From assembly GCA_963836695.1 (NCBI GenBank), contig CAWIKX010000019.1, positions 1 through 64,000 of the forward strand: a DNA stretch of 64,000 nucleotides. The letters are read 5' to 3'. Below are positions 33,714 to 43,208 of the stretch, piece after piece; position 1 is the first letter of the stretch, and every line of letters starts with the position of its first letter. The translations under genes were made by a program, and so were the position numbers. Source of the DNA: Roseiarcus sp963836695. GTDB taxonomy: Bacteria; Pseudomonadota; Alphaproteobacteria; Rhizobiales; Beijerinckiaceae. The notes under the pieces were generated by a model. It ran no database searches. It was not told the origin of the DNA and worked only from the letters and a program-made list of their open reading frames with translations.

Positions 33714-34013
33714 TTAGACGCCCGATTTGACCTCGATCCGACCCCTCAGTCGCATAAACCCGCCTTTTGCCGGCGTTACGGCTGTATATGCGTTGCCGGA
33801 ACTCAGATCGAGCACGTGCACGATCGTGCTTCCGATGTGTTCCTGCCACGAGAGAACAATTAAATCGTCGCGAACCGCGACGGCCTCGTACCTGACTGTA
33901 TCGGAGAAACCGACGCCGTCTCCGGCAATGATTTCCACGCGGAGCTCGCTCGCAGAACGGATGGTGATCCGCGGCGTGAAGGTCGCGAAACTGATTTCGA
34001 ACACTTTGGCCAA
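33714..34013 (-). CDS. MoaF-related calycin-like small protein
   Basis: A 99-residue beta-rich protein: EISFATFTPRITIRSASELR, RYEAVAVRDDLIVLSWQEH, STIVHVLDLSSGNAYTAVT, and GGFMRLRGRIEV. The pattern of a Trp-Gln-Glu strand, then V-H-V-x-D-x-x-x-G-x-A, fits MoaF-like lipocalin-type domains. Only the family link is claimed, with moderate confidence. It follows queF on the same strand at 76 bases. Confidence 0.55.
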   Translation of the reverse strand: MAKVFEISFATFTPRITIRSASELRVEIIAGDGVGFSDTVRYEAVAVRDDLIVLSWQEHIGSTIVHVLDLSSGNAYTAVTPAKGGFMRLRGRIEVKSGV

Positions 34014-34089
34014 CGGAAATCAGCGATGAGAATGTGCCCGCGAGATTGTCGCCACGAGAAATGAGATCGCGCATTTGCGGTAGCTCTGG

Positions 34090-34548
34090 TTAGCCGCGGC
34101 CGCGATAGGGAGCGACGCCCTGATCGGGGATCCAGACTCCCTTTGGCGGCTTGCCGCTCTGCCAGAACACGTCGATCGGCATGCCGCCGCGCGGGAACCA
34201 ATAGCCGCCGATCCTGAACCAGCGCGGCTTGAGCAAGCCGACAAGGTCCTTGCCGATGCGCACGGTGCAATCCTCGTGGAATGCCCCGTGATTGCGGAAG
34301 CTCTGGAGGTATAGCTTTAACGACTTCGATTCGACGATCCAGCGGTCCGGCGCGTAGTCGATGACCAGATGGGCGAAATCGGGCTGACCTGTCACCGGAC
34401 AGATCGAGGTGAACTCCGGCGCGGTGAAGCGGACGAGATAATCCGTATCCTGCGGATTGGCGACACGGTCGAGCGTCTTGGCGTCGGGCGCGTCGGGGAT
34501 GCGGGAGGGCTGCCCCAAATGGGCGAGAGCGTGGTCAGGGTTTTTCAT
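34090..34548 (-). CDS. queF: NADPH-dependent 7-cyano-7-deazaguanine reductase (preQ1 synthase)
   Basis: A 152-residue, short-type (tunnel fold) QueF that reduces the nitrile preQ0 to preQ1 in queuosine synthesis. The catalytic Cys50 is in SICPVTGQPDFA with Asp57; the motif ESKSLKLYLQSFRNHG (Glu73) is the QueF signature that binds substrate and NADPH. Length is as expected for the unimodular form. No other que genes are in the window. Confidence 0.95.
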   Translation of the reverse strand: MKNPDHALAHLGQPSRIPDAPDAKTLDRVANPQDTDYLVRFTAPEFTSICPVTGQPDFAHLVIDYAPDRWIVESKSLKLYLQSFRNHGAFHEDCTVRIGKDLVGLLKPRWFRIGGYWFPRGGMPIDVFWQSGKPPKGVWIPDQGVAPYRGRG

Positions 34549-34597
34549 GCGAGCCCCTTTAGTCCGAAGCCGCTTTCACCGGCAAGGCTGGGTGCAT

Positions 34598-34831
34598 CTA
34601 CCTCAATTGGCCGGCCCCGAATTGGGACGAGACGTAACCGCTGATTCTGACACAGACGCCGTCAGCCGCGAGGACGCCAGCAGACCCGGCGACATTGCAC
34701 GGCGTGACATATTCGGTCTTTTTCGACTTGTCGCGCTGGCCACGCTGAGAAGGCAGCTCCGCCGCCTGCCCGGCGGTCGCTGCGAGGACAGCGCCCGCGA
34801 GCGCGAATGCGATCCATCGTTGAATGATCAT
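34598..34831 (-). CDS. Small exported porin-N-terminus-like protein
   Basis: A 77-residue protein with signal peptide MIIQRWIAFALAGAVLAATA (cleavage near GQAAE) and then YVTPCNVAGSAGVLAADGVC, VRISGYVSSQFG. The Cys pair, VCVRISGYV and the AELPS start resemble the beginning of Hyphomicrobiales Omp2/porin_2 proteins, but the frame stops at GQLR. It could be a free-standing small exported protein or a truncated porin gene; no porin continuation is found downstream. Confidence 0.55.
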   Translation of the reverse strand: MIIQRWIAFALAGAVLAATAGQAAELPSQRGQRDKSKKTEYVTPCNVAGSAGVLAADGVCVRISGYVSSQFGAGQLR

Positions 34832-35006
34832 CCAACTTCCACCGGTCGCTTGGCGTGACAGTGTGGCCGAATTATAGTCGCGCGAGTGCGCAGAGACGCC
34901 ATATTGGGCGGTTAAGCGGCGATCGGCAAGCGTTGTCGAAGACGGGCTTGCGACTCAGTGTGCAATCCGCAAGGTAGACGCGGGCCTAATCGGGAGCGCG
35001 GAGGGC

Positions 35007-38000
35007 ATGGAGACGGCGCCTGCTTTTGCACGCCCTTTTGCGAGTCGCCCTGTGGGGCTTTCGTGGCTCGGCGGCTTCGCGCTCCTGGCTCTCGCCTTTT
35101 ATGCGGCGCTCGTGCTGCTGCAACCGATCGTCGCAGCGATCGCCGGCGTTGGCGCGCTCGCGCTCTTGCGCTGGGCGCGAGCGGAGCGCCCCTATTCCCC
35201 GGCTCTGATCGTCGTCGACGTCGCGGCGTTCGCGATTTTCGCCTACGATCGCAATGACTCGCTGGGCTTCTGGCAATTGCCAGGCCCGTGGGCCGACGTC
35301 TTTCGGTTCGACCTAGCGGGCGCGACGATCGCGCTAATCATTTACGTCGGCGGTTCGATCCTCGCGCTCATCGGTGGCTTTCGCGGATTGCGGCTCATCG
35401 AGGCGCTGAGCCTCATCGCGATCCCCTTCGTGTTCAACCTGCTGATGAGTGTCGGCGCCGACTGGCACATGGCGGAACTTGGGGCTGCGGTCACGGCGCA
35501 CGCTAAGTTGCCCTTTCCTGCGCAAGTCGCCATCGGACGCGCGCTGGTCCTGTGGCTCATCGGCGAGGCGATTCTGGTCCTGATCAGCTGGATCAGTGTC
35601 AACAAGTTGCCGCGTTCGGCCCGTACGCACGCTTTGTTTGCGTTGAGCGGCGTGGTCGCAGCCGCGACGCCTTTGTTCGCGAATGCGGCGCAATGGGTCG
35701 CTCAGCCGTTCCTGGCGATCTTTTTTTCGGCGCTCTGCGGGGCTCTCGCTCAGGCAGGACTGTGGGCGATTGTCTATCTTCTGACCGGCGTCGCTCTCGA
35801 TTGGCTCGCCGGGCGGCCGCCGCGGTTCGAAGTGGTTTGGGAGCATTGGCGGACCGGCTTCATCAAGGGGGCAGTTTACGGCGCGCTGTTCATGGGGCTG
35901 ATCCTCATTGCGGCTTTGATCTTACGCGTGCCCGGCGCGCCCGCTTTTTTCGATCGCGGCGCGCTTATTATCGGCCCGCTTTTTGGCGCGCTCCTCTTCC
36001 CGCTGGGGCAGACGATCGTTGGCAGCGCTGACGGAACGCCCCCGTTCTTCGGGCGGCTGAGAGCGGCCTATCGAGATCCGCGCGGACCCGTGCGCGGGCT
36101 CGTCGTCGGGCTTGGCCTCGCACTCGCCTATCGCGTCGATCTCGCCGCCTACGATGGCGGCACGCGCTTTCTCGCGATGGCCGCGATCGGCGCTCTCTGT
36201 TACGGCGGCGTCGACCTTGCCTTCGACGCGGGAAGCGTGATCCGCGGCGAACGGACGAAGCTGCAAAGTTGGCGGCTTTATACGCTTGGCCTTTTGCTCG
36301 GCGCCCTAGTCGCCGGCGCGCTCGGCTGGTATTTCGACACCCCCCAGCTGCACGTGGTCATCGACAAGTTCTGGGCCTACGCCGACGTCAACTATCGGCT
36401 CGACGGCCGAAAGCTCGGCAACTTCACCACCTATCCGATCTTCAACAAGTACGGATCGATCAACCTCGGCGAGGTCGCGGGCGGGGTCAGGCTGTTCTGG
36501 ACCGAGTCCGTCGCGGGCGTGATCAACTGGTCGCTCGCGGCGCCGCTCTTCTCGATCAACTACGTTCTGCTTGACGCCGCGCTCAGGCGAAGCTTGCGCC
36601 CGATCAAGACGCTTCTCAGTCCGGCAGGAGTCGAAGGTCTGGTGGAGCAGGGGGTGCGCGTGCTGCGCTGGGGCTTGTGGATGGCGCCGGTCATCAACTC
36701 GTTCCTGCGCCAGTCGCCGGACCCAACCTGGTACAATCAGGACGGCGCGATCCGCACGGGCGTCGCCATCGGCGCCAACGTCACGCAGAACCCGACGGAT
36801 TTCCGGCAATTCAGCCTCGCCATGTTCACCGGCCTCCTCGCTTATGACTGGCTCAGAGTTCTCATCTGGTTCGACCATATGGGGCTCAGGGTCGCGACCC
36901 TGGTCAATCTGTCGTTCCTCGGCGGCGACCGGGCGGATGAGGCGGCGGCTCGATTCGTCGGCCACCATGGCCGCACGCGCGCCATTCCCGACGGCATCCG
37001 CCGCTTTGGCACCTGGGCGCCGCTGCTCATTCCGTTTTACATCCCGCGCGGTGCCGAGTGGGACAAGGCCTGGACCGGCGGGGAGGCGCTGGCGCGCGGC
37101 GCCGCGCCCATGCCGGATGCGGTGCGGACGCTCGCCCTTGCCTATGCCGCCTCAGGCGCCGCGATCGCCGCGGCCTCTCTTGCCGCCATTGTCAAAGAGC
37201 GCGCCAAAATTGGCCCAGCGGGACCCTGGCTCGATGGCGCGCCCTTTGAGCTCGCGCGACAGCCGGACCGCTTCACCTTCAACAACGGCTCTGTGGGCCT
37301 CGAGATTCAGCGCGACGGCAGGGGCGCGGCTTTTGTCATGGGCGCGGAGCGAGGCGGCTTCGCCATCGACCTTTTTCGCCGGCCGCTCGATCCTTACCAG
37401 GCGCGCGGTCATTTCTTCTATGTGAGCGAGGAGGGTGAGCCGCCCTGGTCGACCGGCTTTGAGCCAGCCCGGCGCGCGGGCGACTATCGCATTGAAGAGC
37501 CAGGCTTCAACCGTCTTGCAATTCTCAACGCGCTGAACGGGATCGAAGCGCGCATGGAGATTTCGCCCGATACCGAGGGCGCGATCTTGAGCTGGCGCAT
37601 CAAGCTCGAGAACAAATCAGACCGGCCTCGGCGGCTGCGTCTAACCAGCTTCTGCGAGGTCGCCGGTCATGAGACCGGCGCGTATGCGAAAGATCTCGAT
37701 TTCGCCGGCATGCATGTTGAGACCGTGTTCGTGCGCGCTCTCAACGCCATTCTCGCGCGCAACCGGCTCTTGCGCTCGAGTCGCGCCGACCGCGGCGAAG
37801 TCGCGTTCTTCGCGGTCAAACCAGGACCTGGCGCGGAACTAATCGGCTACGAGGATTCGCGCATCCGTTTCATCGGCGAAGGCTCGCTGATGAGGCCAAC
37901 TGGTTGCGAACGGTGGCGTTGGCGCAAGCTCGACGACGAAGGCAAGCTCTGGCCCTTCGACCCGGCAGCGAGTTTCACCATCGAGGCGATGCTCGCCCCC

Positions 38001-40460
38001 GGCGAGACAACGGAAACCGAATTCATCGTCGGCCGCTCCGACAACGCCGTATGGGCGGGCGAACTGATCGCAGCGCGCCTCGGCCTCGCGCCTCTCCCGG
38101 AGCCGGAGCTGCAGAAGCGTCTCTACGAAACGCGCGCCGTCGAGCCTTCGCCCGCGCTGCATTCGCGCTGGCCGTTCAGCTTCTCGGCGGATGGAAAGTC
38201 TCTAAGGCTGACGCCCCGTACGCCTCGACCGTGGGCTCACGTGATGGCGAACGAGCGCGGCATGGCGACGATAGTCTCCAATGACGGGGAGATTTTCTCC
38301 GCTTTCGGCAACGCCCGCCAAAACGGACTCTCCGCTTTTCGCTTCGACAGCGTGACCGCCGTGCAACCGGCGCAGATCGTCTACCTGCGCGACCTCGAAA
38401 GCGGCGAGACCGATGCGCCGAGCTTCACGCCGTTCCAGCACGGCGACGCGGCTCACGACGCAGTGTATGAGCCGGGCGTCGCGACTTTCACAATGAGGCG
38501 CGGCGATCTCGAAACGGAATATGTCGTCTTCACGCCGCCGGACTATCCCGGCGACATGCGGCTATTAACGCTTCGCAATCAGGGGTCGAAACCGAAACGA
38601 CTGCGCGTTGCGCCCTTCTTTGATCTCGCCCTCGACGACAGTCCGAACGCGAGCATCGACAAGATTCTTGACGAGACCGTCGGCTCGACTCTCCTCTTCC
38701 AAAACCCCCACAACGATTTCGTGCGCGGCTTCGCGTTCGCCGCGACGAGCCTCGAGGGACCAACGACAGAAACCATCCGCGCTCGATTCTTTGGCGGGCC
38801 GGGTCGAAATGTTCTGACCCCGGTAATGGTCGAGACAGGCGCAAGCGACGGCTCTGTCCGCGATGATGGACGGCGCGCAGCCGCGTTCTCAGGCGAGATC
38901 GTCCTGCCGCCCGGAGGCGAAACAAAGATTGCCATCGCCTTCGGCCAAGCGCCGAGCCGATCTGAGGCGCTTGCGGCGGCTGCGCGCTTGGGCGTCGCGA
39001 GCGCGCGAGATGAGCTTGCGGCAACGCGCGCGTCCTGGGCCGAGCGGCTCGGCAAGGTCGAGGTGCGCACCAACCGGCCCGACTTCGACCGGTTGATCAA
39101 CACTTGGCTGCCCTATCAGCTTTACGCTTCGCGACTGTTTGGCCGTGCTGGCCCGAACCAGCTTGGCGGAGCGACCGGCTATCGCGACCAGTTGCAGGAT
39201 GTGCTGCCGCTGACGCTGCTTGAACCGCGTCTCACCCGGGCGCAGATCGTATTGCATGCAAGCCAGCAGTTCCGTGAAGGCGATGTGCTCAAGTGGTGGC
39301 ACCGCGCCCCGGGTGGAGGAACCGGCCTCGGCCAGCGCACCAAGGCGAGCGATCCGCATCTCTGGCTGCCCTACGTCCTGGCTCGTTACGTTCGCGACAG
39401 CGGCGACCGAACGGTGCTTGATGAGGTGACGGCGTTCCTCGAAGGCGACGCCGTACCAGCGCACGAGGACACTTGGATCGTGATTCCGCGTGTGTCGCGG
39501 GAGAGTGCGACGGTCTATCAGCATGCGCGCCTGGCTATCGCCTTTACTCTTGAGCACATTGGCGCGAACGGCCTGCCGCTCCTGCGTGCGGGCGACTGGA
39601 ATGACGGCATCGATGCGCTTGGCCGGCGCGAAATCGGCACCAGCGTCTGGATGGGCTTCTTTCTCGCCAATGTGCTCGACGGCTTCGTCGATCTGGCGCG
39701 GACCAAGGGCGACGAAGACTTCGCGTCGCGCTGCGAGACGGCGCTCGCCGCCCAACGGAAGGCGCTGGATGCGGGCTGGATGGGCGATCATTATGCGCTC
39801 GACTTCGCCGACGACGGGCAAGAGATAGGCGCGCGCAACGCCATGACCACGGGCTGGCCTGCCTATTCCGGGGCTTGCGACGACGTGCGCGCGCTTGCCG
39901 CGATCGAGGGGGGCTTGAAGGGGATCGAGCGCGCGAATCGAGTCCTTTTGCTGGAAACGCCGTTCTACGAGCATTCGCAGCCCTATCCAGGACGCATCGC
40001 TGATTACCCGCCCGGCGTTCGTGAGAACGGCGGTCAATACAGCCACGGCGCGACTTGGATCGTCGATGGCTTCATGCGGCTCGCGCTGTCCGCCCGAGCT
40101 CGAAGCGATCATGAGCTGGCTGCCCGCCTCGCCGCCCGAGCCTTCGAGATTTATGAAAAGATTTCTCCGCTAAGGAAGACCGACCCCGAGAATTTGCCGA
40201 TCTACGGCCTCATTCCGATTCAGCAGCCGGCTGATATTTATGACGGTTGGGGCCATGGCGGACGAGGAGGATGGTCGTGGTACACCGGCTCCGCCGCGCG
40301 GATGCTTTCGGCGGCCTATGCGCTATTGGGGATCGAGCAGCGGGACGGGAAGGTCGTGCTCCGCGACGACCTGTTTGAATTCAAGGGCGAGCTCAGGATA
40401 AATGAGCTTCGCATCGGCAAGCGGACTTGGCGGCGAGAGGAAATAGAGTCGAAGCCGTGA
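35007..40460 (+). CDS. Large membrane protein with C-terminal GH94 (glycosyltransferase 36-type) phosphorylase domain
   Basis: An 1817-residue protein. Residues about 15-735 are hydrophobic with many membrane helices and no recognisable GT84 glycosyltransferase part. Residues about 740-1300 hold two beta-sandwich modules (RFTFNNGSVGLEIQRDGRG; AHVMANERGMATIVSNDGEI). The catalytic (alpha/alpha)6 barrel shows GYRDQLQDVLPL (near 1390), GGGTGLGQRTKASDPHLWLP, the acid LRAGDWNDGIDALG (near 1530) and ENGGQYSHGATWIVDGF. These are the hallmarks of GH94 phosphorylases and the C-terminal half of cyclic beta-1,2-glucan synthase NdvB (about 2800 residues). Likely role in beta-1,2-glucan metabolism, inferred. 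Confidence 0.85.
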   Translation: METAPAFARPFASRPVGLSWLGGFALLALAFYAALVLLQPIVAAIAGVGALALLRWARAERPYSPALIVVDVAAFAIFAYDRNDSLGFWQLPGPWADVFRFDLAGATIALIIYVGGSILALIGGFRGLRLIEALSLIAIPFVFNLLMSVGADWHMAELGAAVTAHAKLPFPAQVAIGRALVLWLIGEAILVLISWISVNKLPRSARTHALFALSGVVAAATPLFANAAQWVAQPFLAIFFSALCGALAQAGLWAIVYLLTGVALDWLAGRPPRFEVVWEHWRTGFIKGAVYGALFMGLILIAALILRVPGAPAFFDRGALIIGPLFGALLFPLGQTIVGSADGTPPFFGRLRAAYRDPRGPVRGLVVGLGLALAYRVDLAAYDGGTRFLAMAAIGALCYGGVDLAFDAGSVIRGERTKLQSWRLYTLGLLLGALVAGALGWYFDTPQLHVVIDKFWAYADVNYRLDGRKLGNFTTYPIFNKYGSINLGEVAGGVRLFWTESVAGVINWSLAAPLFSINYVLLDAALRRSLRPIKTLLSPAGVEGLVEQGVRVLRWGLWMAPVINSFLRQSPDPTWYNQDGAIRTGVAIGANVTQNPTDFRQFSLAMFTGLLAYDWLRVLIWFDHMGLRVATLVNLSFLGGDRADEAAARFVGHHGRTRAIPDGIRRFGTWAPLLIPFYIPRGAEWDKAWTGGEALARGAAPMPDAVRTLALAYAASGAAIAAASLAAIVKERAKIGPAGPWLDGAPFELARQPDRFTFNNGSVGLEIQRDGRGAAFVMGAERGGFAIDLFRRPLDPYQARGHFFYVSEEGEPPWSTGFEPARRAGDYRIEEPGFNRLAILNALNGIEARMEISPDTEGAILSWRIKLENKSDRPRRLRLTSFCEVAGHETGAYAKDLDFAGMHVETVFVRALNAILARNRLLRSSRADRGEVAFFAVKPGPGAELIGYEDSRIRFIGEGSLMRPTGCERWRWRKLDDEGKLWPFDPAASFTIEAMLAPGETTETEFIVGRSDNAVWAGELIAARLGLAPLPEPELQKRLYETRAVEPSPALHSRWPFSFSADGKSLRLTPRTPRPWAHVMANERGMATIVSNDGEIFSAFGNARQNGLSAFRFDSVTAVQPAQIVYLRDLESGETDAPSFTPFQHGDAAHDAVYEPGVATFTMRRGDLETEYVVFTPPDYPGDMRLLTLRNQGSKPKRLRVAPFFDLALDDSPNASIDKILDETVGSTLLFQNPHNDFVRGFAFAATSLEGPTTETIRARFFGGPGRNVLTPVMVETGASDGSVRDDGRRAAAFSGEIVLPPGGETKIAIAFGQAPSRSEALAAAARLGVASARDELAATRASWAERLGKVEVRTNRPDFDRLINTWLPYQLYASRLFGRAGPNQLGGATGYRDQLQDVLPLTLLEPRLTRAQIVLHASQQFREGDVLKWWHRAPGGGTGLGQRTKASDPHLWLPYVLARYVRDSGDRTVLDEVTAFLEGDAVPAHEDTWIVIPRVSRESATVYQHARLAIAFTLEHIGANGLPLLRAGDWNDGIDALGRREIGTSVWMGFFLANVLDGFVDLARTKGDEDFASRCETALAAQRKALDAGWMGDHYALDFADDGQEIGARNAMTTGWPAYSGACDDVRALAAIEGGLKGIERANRVLLLETPFYEHSQPYPGRIADYPPGVRENGGQYSHGATWIVDGFMRLALSARARSDHELAARLAARAFEIYEKISPLRKTDPENLPIYGLIPIQQPADIYDGWGHGGRGGWSWYTGSAARMLSAAYALLGIEQRDGKVVLRDDLFEFKGELRINELRIGKRTWRREEIESKP

Positions 40461-40496
40461 CCCTTAAGGATTAAAACCTCGTTCTCCGGGGGTTAG

Positions 40497-40799
40497 ATGC
40501 TCTACAACTGGGTCATGGTCGGCGGCCTTCTGCTGCCAATCCTGTTGTGGATCGGCTTGGCGCTCACGCTCCGTTCGATCAGGCCTGGAACAAAAGCGAA
40601 CCGCTCTCAGGAATTTTTGTTTTGTCTTTTTAGTTTTCCGTTCGCACCGGTAGCATTGGCACTCGCGATTGCGGCGCAGCGGTCGGAGCACGTTTTGCTA
40701 TACTCTTCTCTAGGCATGGTTGAAGGATTGGTCATCATGGGCCTCGTATATCTTCAGTTAAAGGCTATGAGCGTCGCGGCAGGGGGCGAAGCCAAGTAG
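40497..40799 (+). CDS. Small membrane protein of unknown function
   Basis: A 100-residue protein with three hydrophobic segments: VMVGGLLLPILLWIGLALTL, FLFCLFSFPFAPVALALAIA and VLLYSSLGMVEGLVIMGLVY. It ends in a short charged tail. GGGGGTTAG precedes the start. No family is recognised. It lies 36 bases after the GH94 gene on the same strand and may be co-transcribed with it. Confidence 0.6.
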   Translation: MLYNWVMVGGLLLPILLWIGLALTLRSIRPGTKANRSQEFLFCLFSFPFAPVALALAIAAQRSEHVLLYSSLGMVEGLVIMGLVYLQLKAMSVAAGGEAK

Positions 40800-41007
40800 C
40801 GTGCCTGCAAGAGCCGCGACCTAGGATCGCGGTCGACGTGTGGAGATTTGGCGGGCACGGCTCTGACCCATCCGCTCGCACGTCACATTTGCCTTAAAAC
40901 TTATTCAAAACCGCGACGCCGTTGCGGCGCAGCGCAGTTTCTGGCAAGGAGCGCCACCAACGAGCCGCGGGAGAGGCGCCCGCGGCCCTGATACGGGGCT
41001 TTCGCGC

Positions 41008-43137
41008 ATGCTTTTGGGCTTGATCATCGTTTGTGGACTGCTTTCGATTGTCTACGCGGTCTATACGGTTAATAGCTTGATGGCGGCGGACGCCGGCACG
41101 GCGCGCATGCAGGAGATTTCCGCTGCTGTGGCTGAAGGGGCGCAAGCCTATCTGCGGCGCCAGTACATCACCATCGCGGGCGTCGGCGTCGTCGTGTTCA
41201 TTGCCCTCGGCCTGTTGCTTTCGTGGACGGTGGCGATCGGGTTTGCGATCGGCGCCATCCTGTCCGGCGCCGCCGGCTTTATCGGCATGAATGTTTCGGT
41301 GCGCGCCAACGTCCGCACCGCGCAGGCGGCGACGAAATCGCTCGCCGGTGGTCTTGATATCAGCTTTCGCTCAGGCGCCGTGACCGGCCTGCTCGTGGCG
41401 GGTCTCGCGCTTCTCGGCGTGGCTGGCTACTTTGGCTTTCTCACCGGCGTTCTTGGCCATGGCTTCGCTGACCGAGAGACGATCGACGCGCTGGTCGCGC
41501 TCGGCTTTGGCGCCTCGCTGATTTCGATCTTTGCGCGGCTTGGCGGCGGCATCTTCACCAAGGGCGCCGACGTCGGCGCCGACCTCGTCGGCAAGGTCGA
41601 GGCCGGCATTCCGGAGGATGATCCTCGCAATCCTGCGACCATCGCGGACAACGTGGGCGACAACGTCGGCGATTGCGCGGGCATGGCGGCCGACCTGTTC
41701 GAGACTTACGCGGTGACCGTCGTGGCGACGATGGTGCTGGCTTCGATCTTCTTCGAGAACACGCCGGCGCTGCTTCCGGCGATGATGTACCCGCTCGCGA
41801 TCTGCGCCGCCTGCATCGTCACCTCGATCATCGGCACCTTCTTCGTCAAGCTCGGCGCCAACGGTTCGATCATGGGGGCGCTTTACAAGGGCCTCATCGC
41901 GACGGGCGTTCTGTCGATCCTCGGTCTCGCCATCGCGACGACCTATGTCGTGGGCTGGGGCGAGATCGGAACCGTGGCGGGCAAGTCGGTCACGGGTTCG
42001 AACCTGTTCATCTGTGGTCTCGTCGGCCTTGTGGTCACCGGGCTTATCGTCGTGATCACCGAATATTACACCGGCACCGGCAAACGCCCGGTTGTCTCGA
42101 TCGCGCAGGCTTCGGTCACGGGACACGGCACCAACGTGATCCAGGGCCTGGCAGTCTCGCTCGAATCGACGGCGCTTCCGGCGCTGGTCATCGTCGCGGG
42201 CATCATATCGACATACCAGCTCGCCGGCCTCTTCGGCACCGCGATCGCGGTCACGACCATGCTCGGACTCGCCGGCATGATCGTCGCCCTCGACGCCTTC
42301 GGTCCGGTCACCGACAACGCCGGCGGCATCGCTGAAATGGCCGGCCTTGCGAAGGAAGTGCGTCAATCGACCGACGCGCTCGACGCGGTTGGCAACACCA
42401 CCAAGGCGATCACCAAAGGCTACGCGATCGGCTCGGCGGGCTTGGGCGCGCTGGTTCTGTTCGCAGCCTACACCAACGACATCAAGCACTTTACCGACAC
42501 CGGCGCGGCCTACTTCAAGGACGTTGGCGTCGTCGACTTCAACCTCTCGAATCCTTATGTCGTTGCGGGGCTAATCTTCGGCGGCCTGATCCCTTATCTG
42601 TTCGCCGGCATCGCGATGACCGCAGTGGGCCGCGCGGCCGGAGCGGTGGTGCTCGAAGTGCGCCGCCAGTTCAAGGAGATGCCGGGCATCATGAACGGCA
42701 CGCAGCGTCCCGATTACGGGCGCGCCGTCGATCTGCTCACCAAAGCCGCGATCCGGGAGATGATCATTCCCTCGCTGCTGCCGGTCTTGGCGCCGTTCGT
42801 CGTCTATTTCGGCACATTGTGGATCTCGGGTTCGAAGGCGTCGGCCTTCGCCGCGCTTGGCGCGTCGCTGCTTGGCGTGATCGTCAACGGTCTCTTTGTC
42901 GCCATCTCGATGACCTCGGGCGGCGGCGCATGGGACAACGCCAAGAAGAGCTTCGAGGACGGGTTCGTCGACAAGGACGGCGTCAAGCATCTGAAGGGCT
43001 CGGAAGCCCACAAGGCCTCCGTCACCGGCGACACCGTCGGCGACCCCTACAAGGACACCGCCGGCCCAGCGGTCAACCCGGCGATCAAGATCACCAACAT
43101 CGTCGCGCTGCTGCTGCTCGCGATCCTGGCGAAGTGA
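41008..43137 (+). CDS. hppA: K+-independent H+-translocating membrane pyrophosphatase
   Basis: A 709-residue, about 16-helix enzyme that couples hydrolysis of pyrophosphate to proton export. The substrate site is DVGADLVGKVEAGIPEDDPR and IADNVGDNVGDCAGMAADLF. The sequence GNTTKA near residue 460 carries Lys where K+-dependent enzymes have Ala, marking the K+-independent H+-pump type. C-terminal motif GDTVGDPYKDTAGPAVNP is complete. Full length. It stands as a single gene. Confidence 0.96.
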   Translation: MLLGLIIVCGLLSIVYAVYTVNSLMAADAGTARMQEISAAVAEGAQAYLRRQYITIAGVGVVVFIALGLLLSWTVAIGFAIGAILSGAAGFIGMNVSVRANVRTAQAATKSLAGGLDISFRSGAVTGLLVAGLALLGVAGYFGFLTGVLGHGFADRETIDALVALGFGASLISIFARLGGGIFTKGADVGADLVGKVEAGIPEDDPRNPATIADNVGDNVGDCAGMAADLFETYAVTVVATMVLASIFFENTPALLPAMMYPLAICAACIVTSIIGTFFVKLGANGSIMGALYKGLIATGVLSILGLAIATTYVVGWGEIGTVAGKSVTGSNLFICGLVGLVVTGLIVVITEYYTGTGKRPVVSIAQASVTGHGTNVIQGLAVSLESTALPALVIVAGIISTYQLAGLFGTAIAVTTMLGLAGMIVALDAFGPVTDNAGGIAEMAGLAKEVRQSTDALDAVGNTTKAITKGYAIGSAGLGALVLFAAYTNDIKHFTDTGAAYFKDVGVVDFNLSNPYVVAGLIFGGLIPYLFAGIAMTAVGRAAGAVVLEVRRQFKEMPGIMNGTQRPDYGRAVDLLTKAAIREMIIPSLLPVLAPFVVYFGTLWISGSKASAFAALGASLLGVIVNGLFVAISMTSGGGAWDNAKKSFEDGFVDKDGVKHLKGSEAHKASVTGDTVGDPYKDTAGPAVNPAIKITNIVALLLLAILAK

Positions 43138-43208
43138 ATTCGGAGAAAGAGGGCAAGAGGGCGAACGCGCGTACGCCTTCCGCTTTTCGCGGATAGTCCG
43201 TCCGATCG

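Noticed and set aside
38889..40112. 407-residue minus-strand frame opposite the GH94 domain
   Set aside because: Shadow of a clear plus-strand domain with catalytic motifs.
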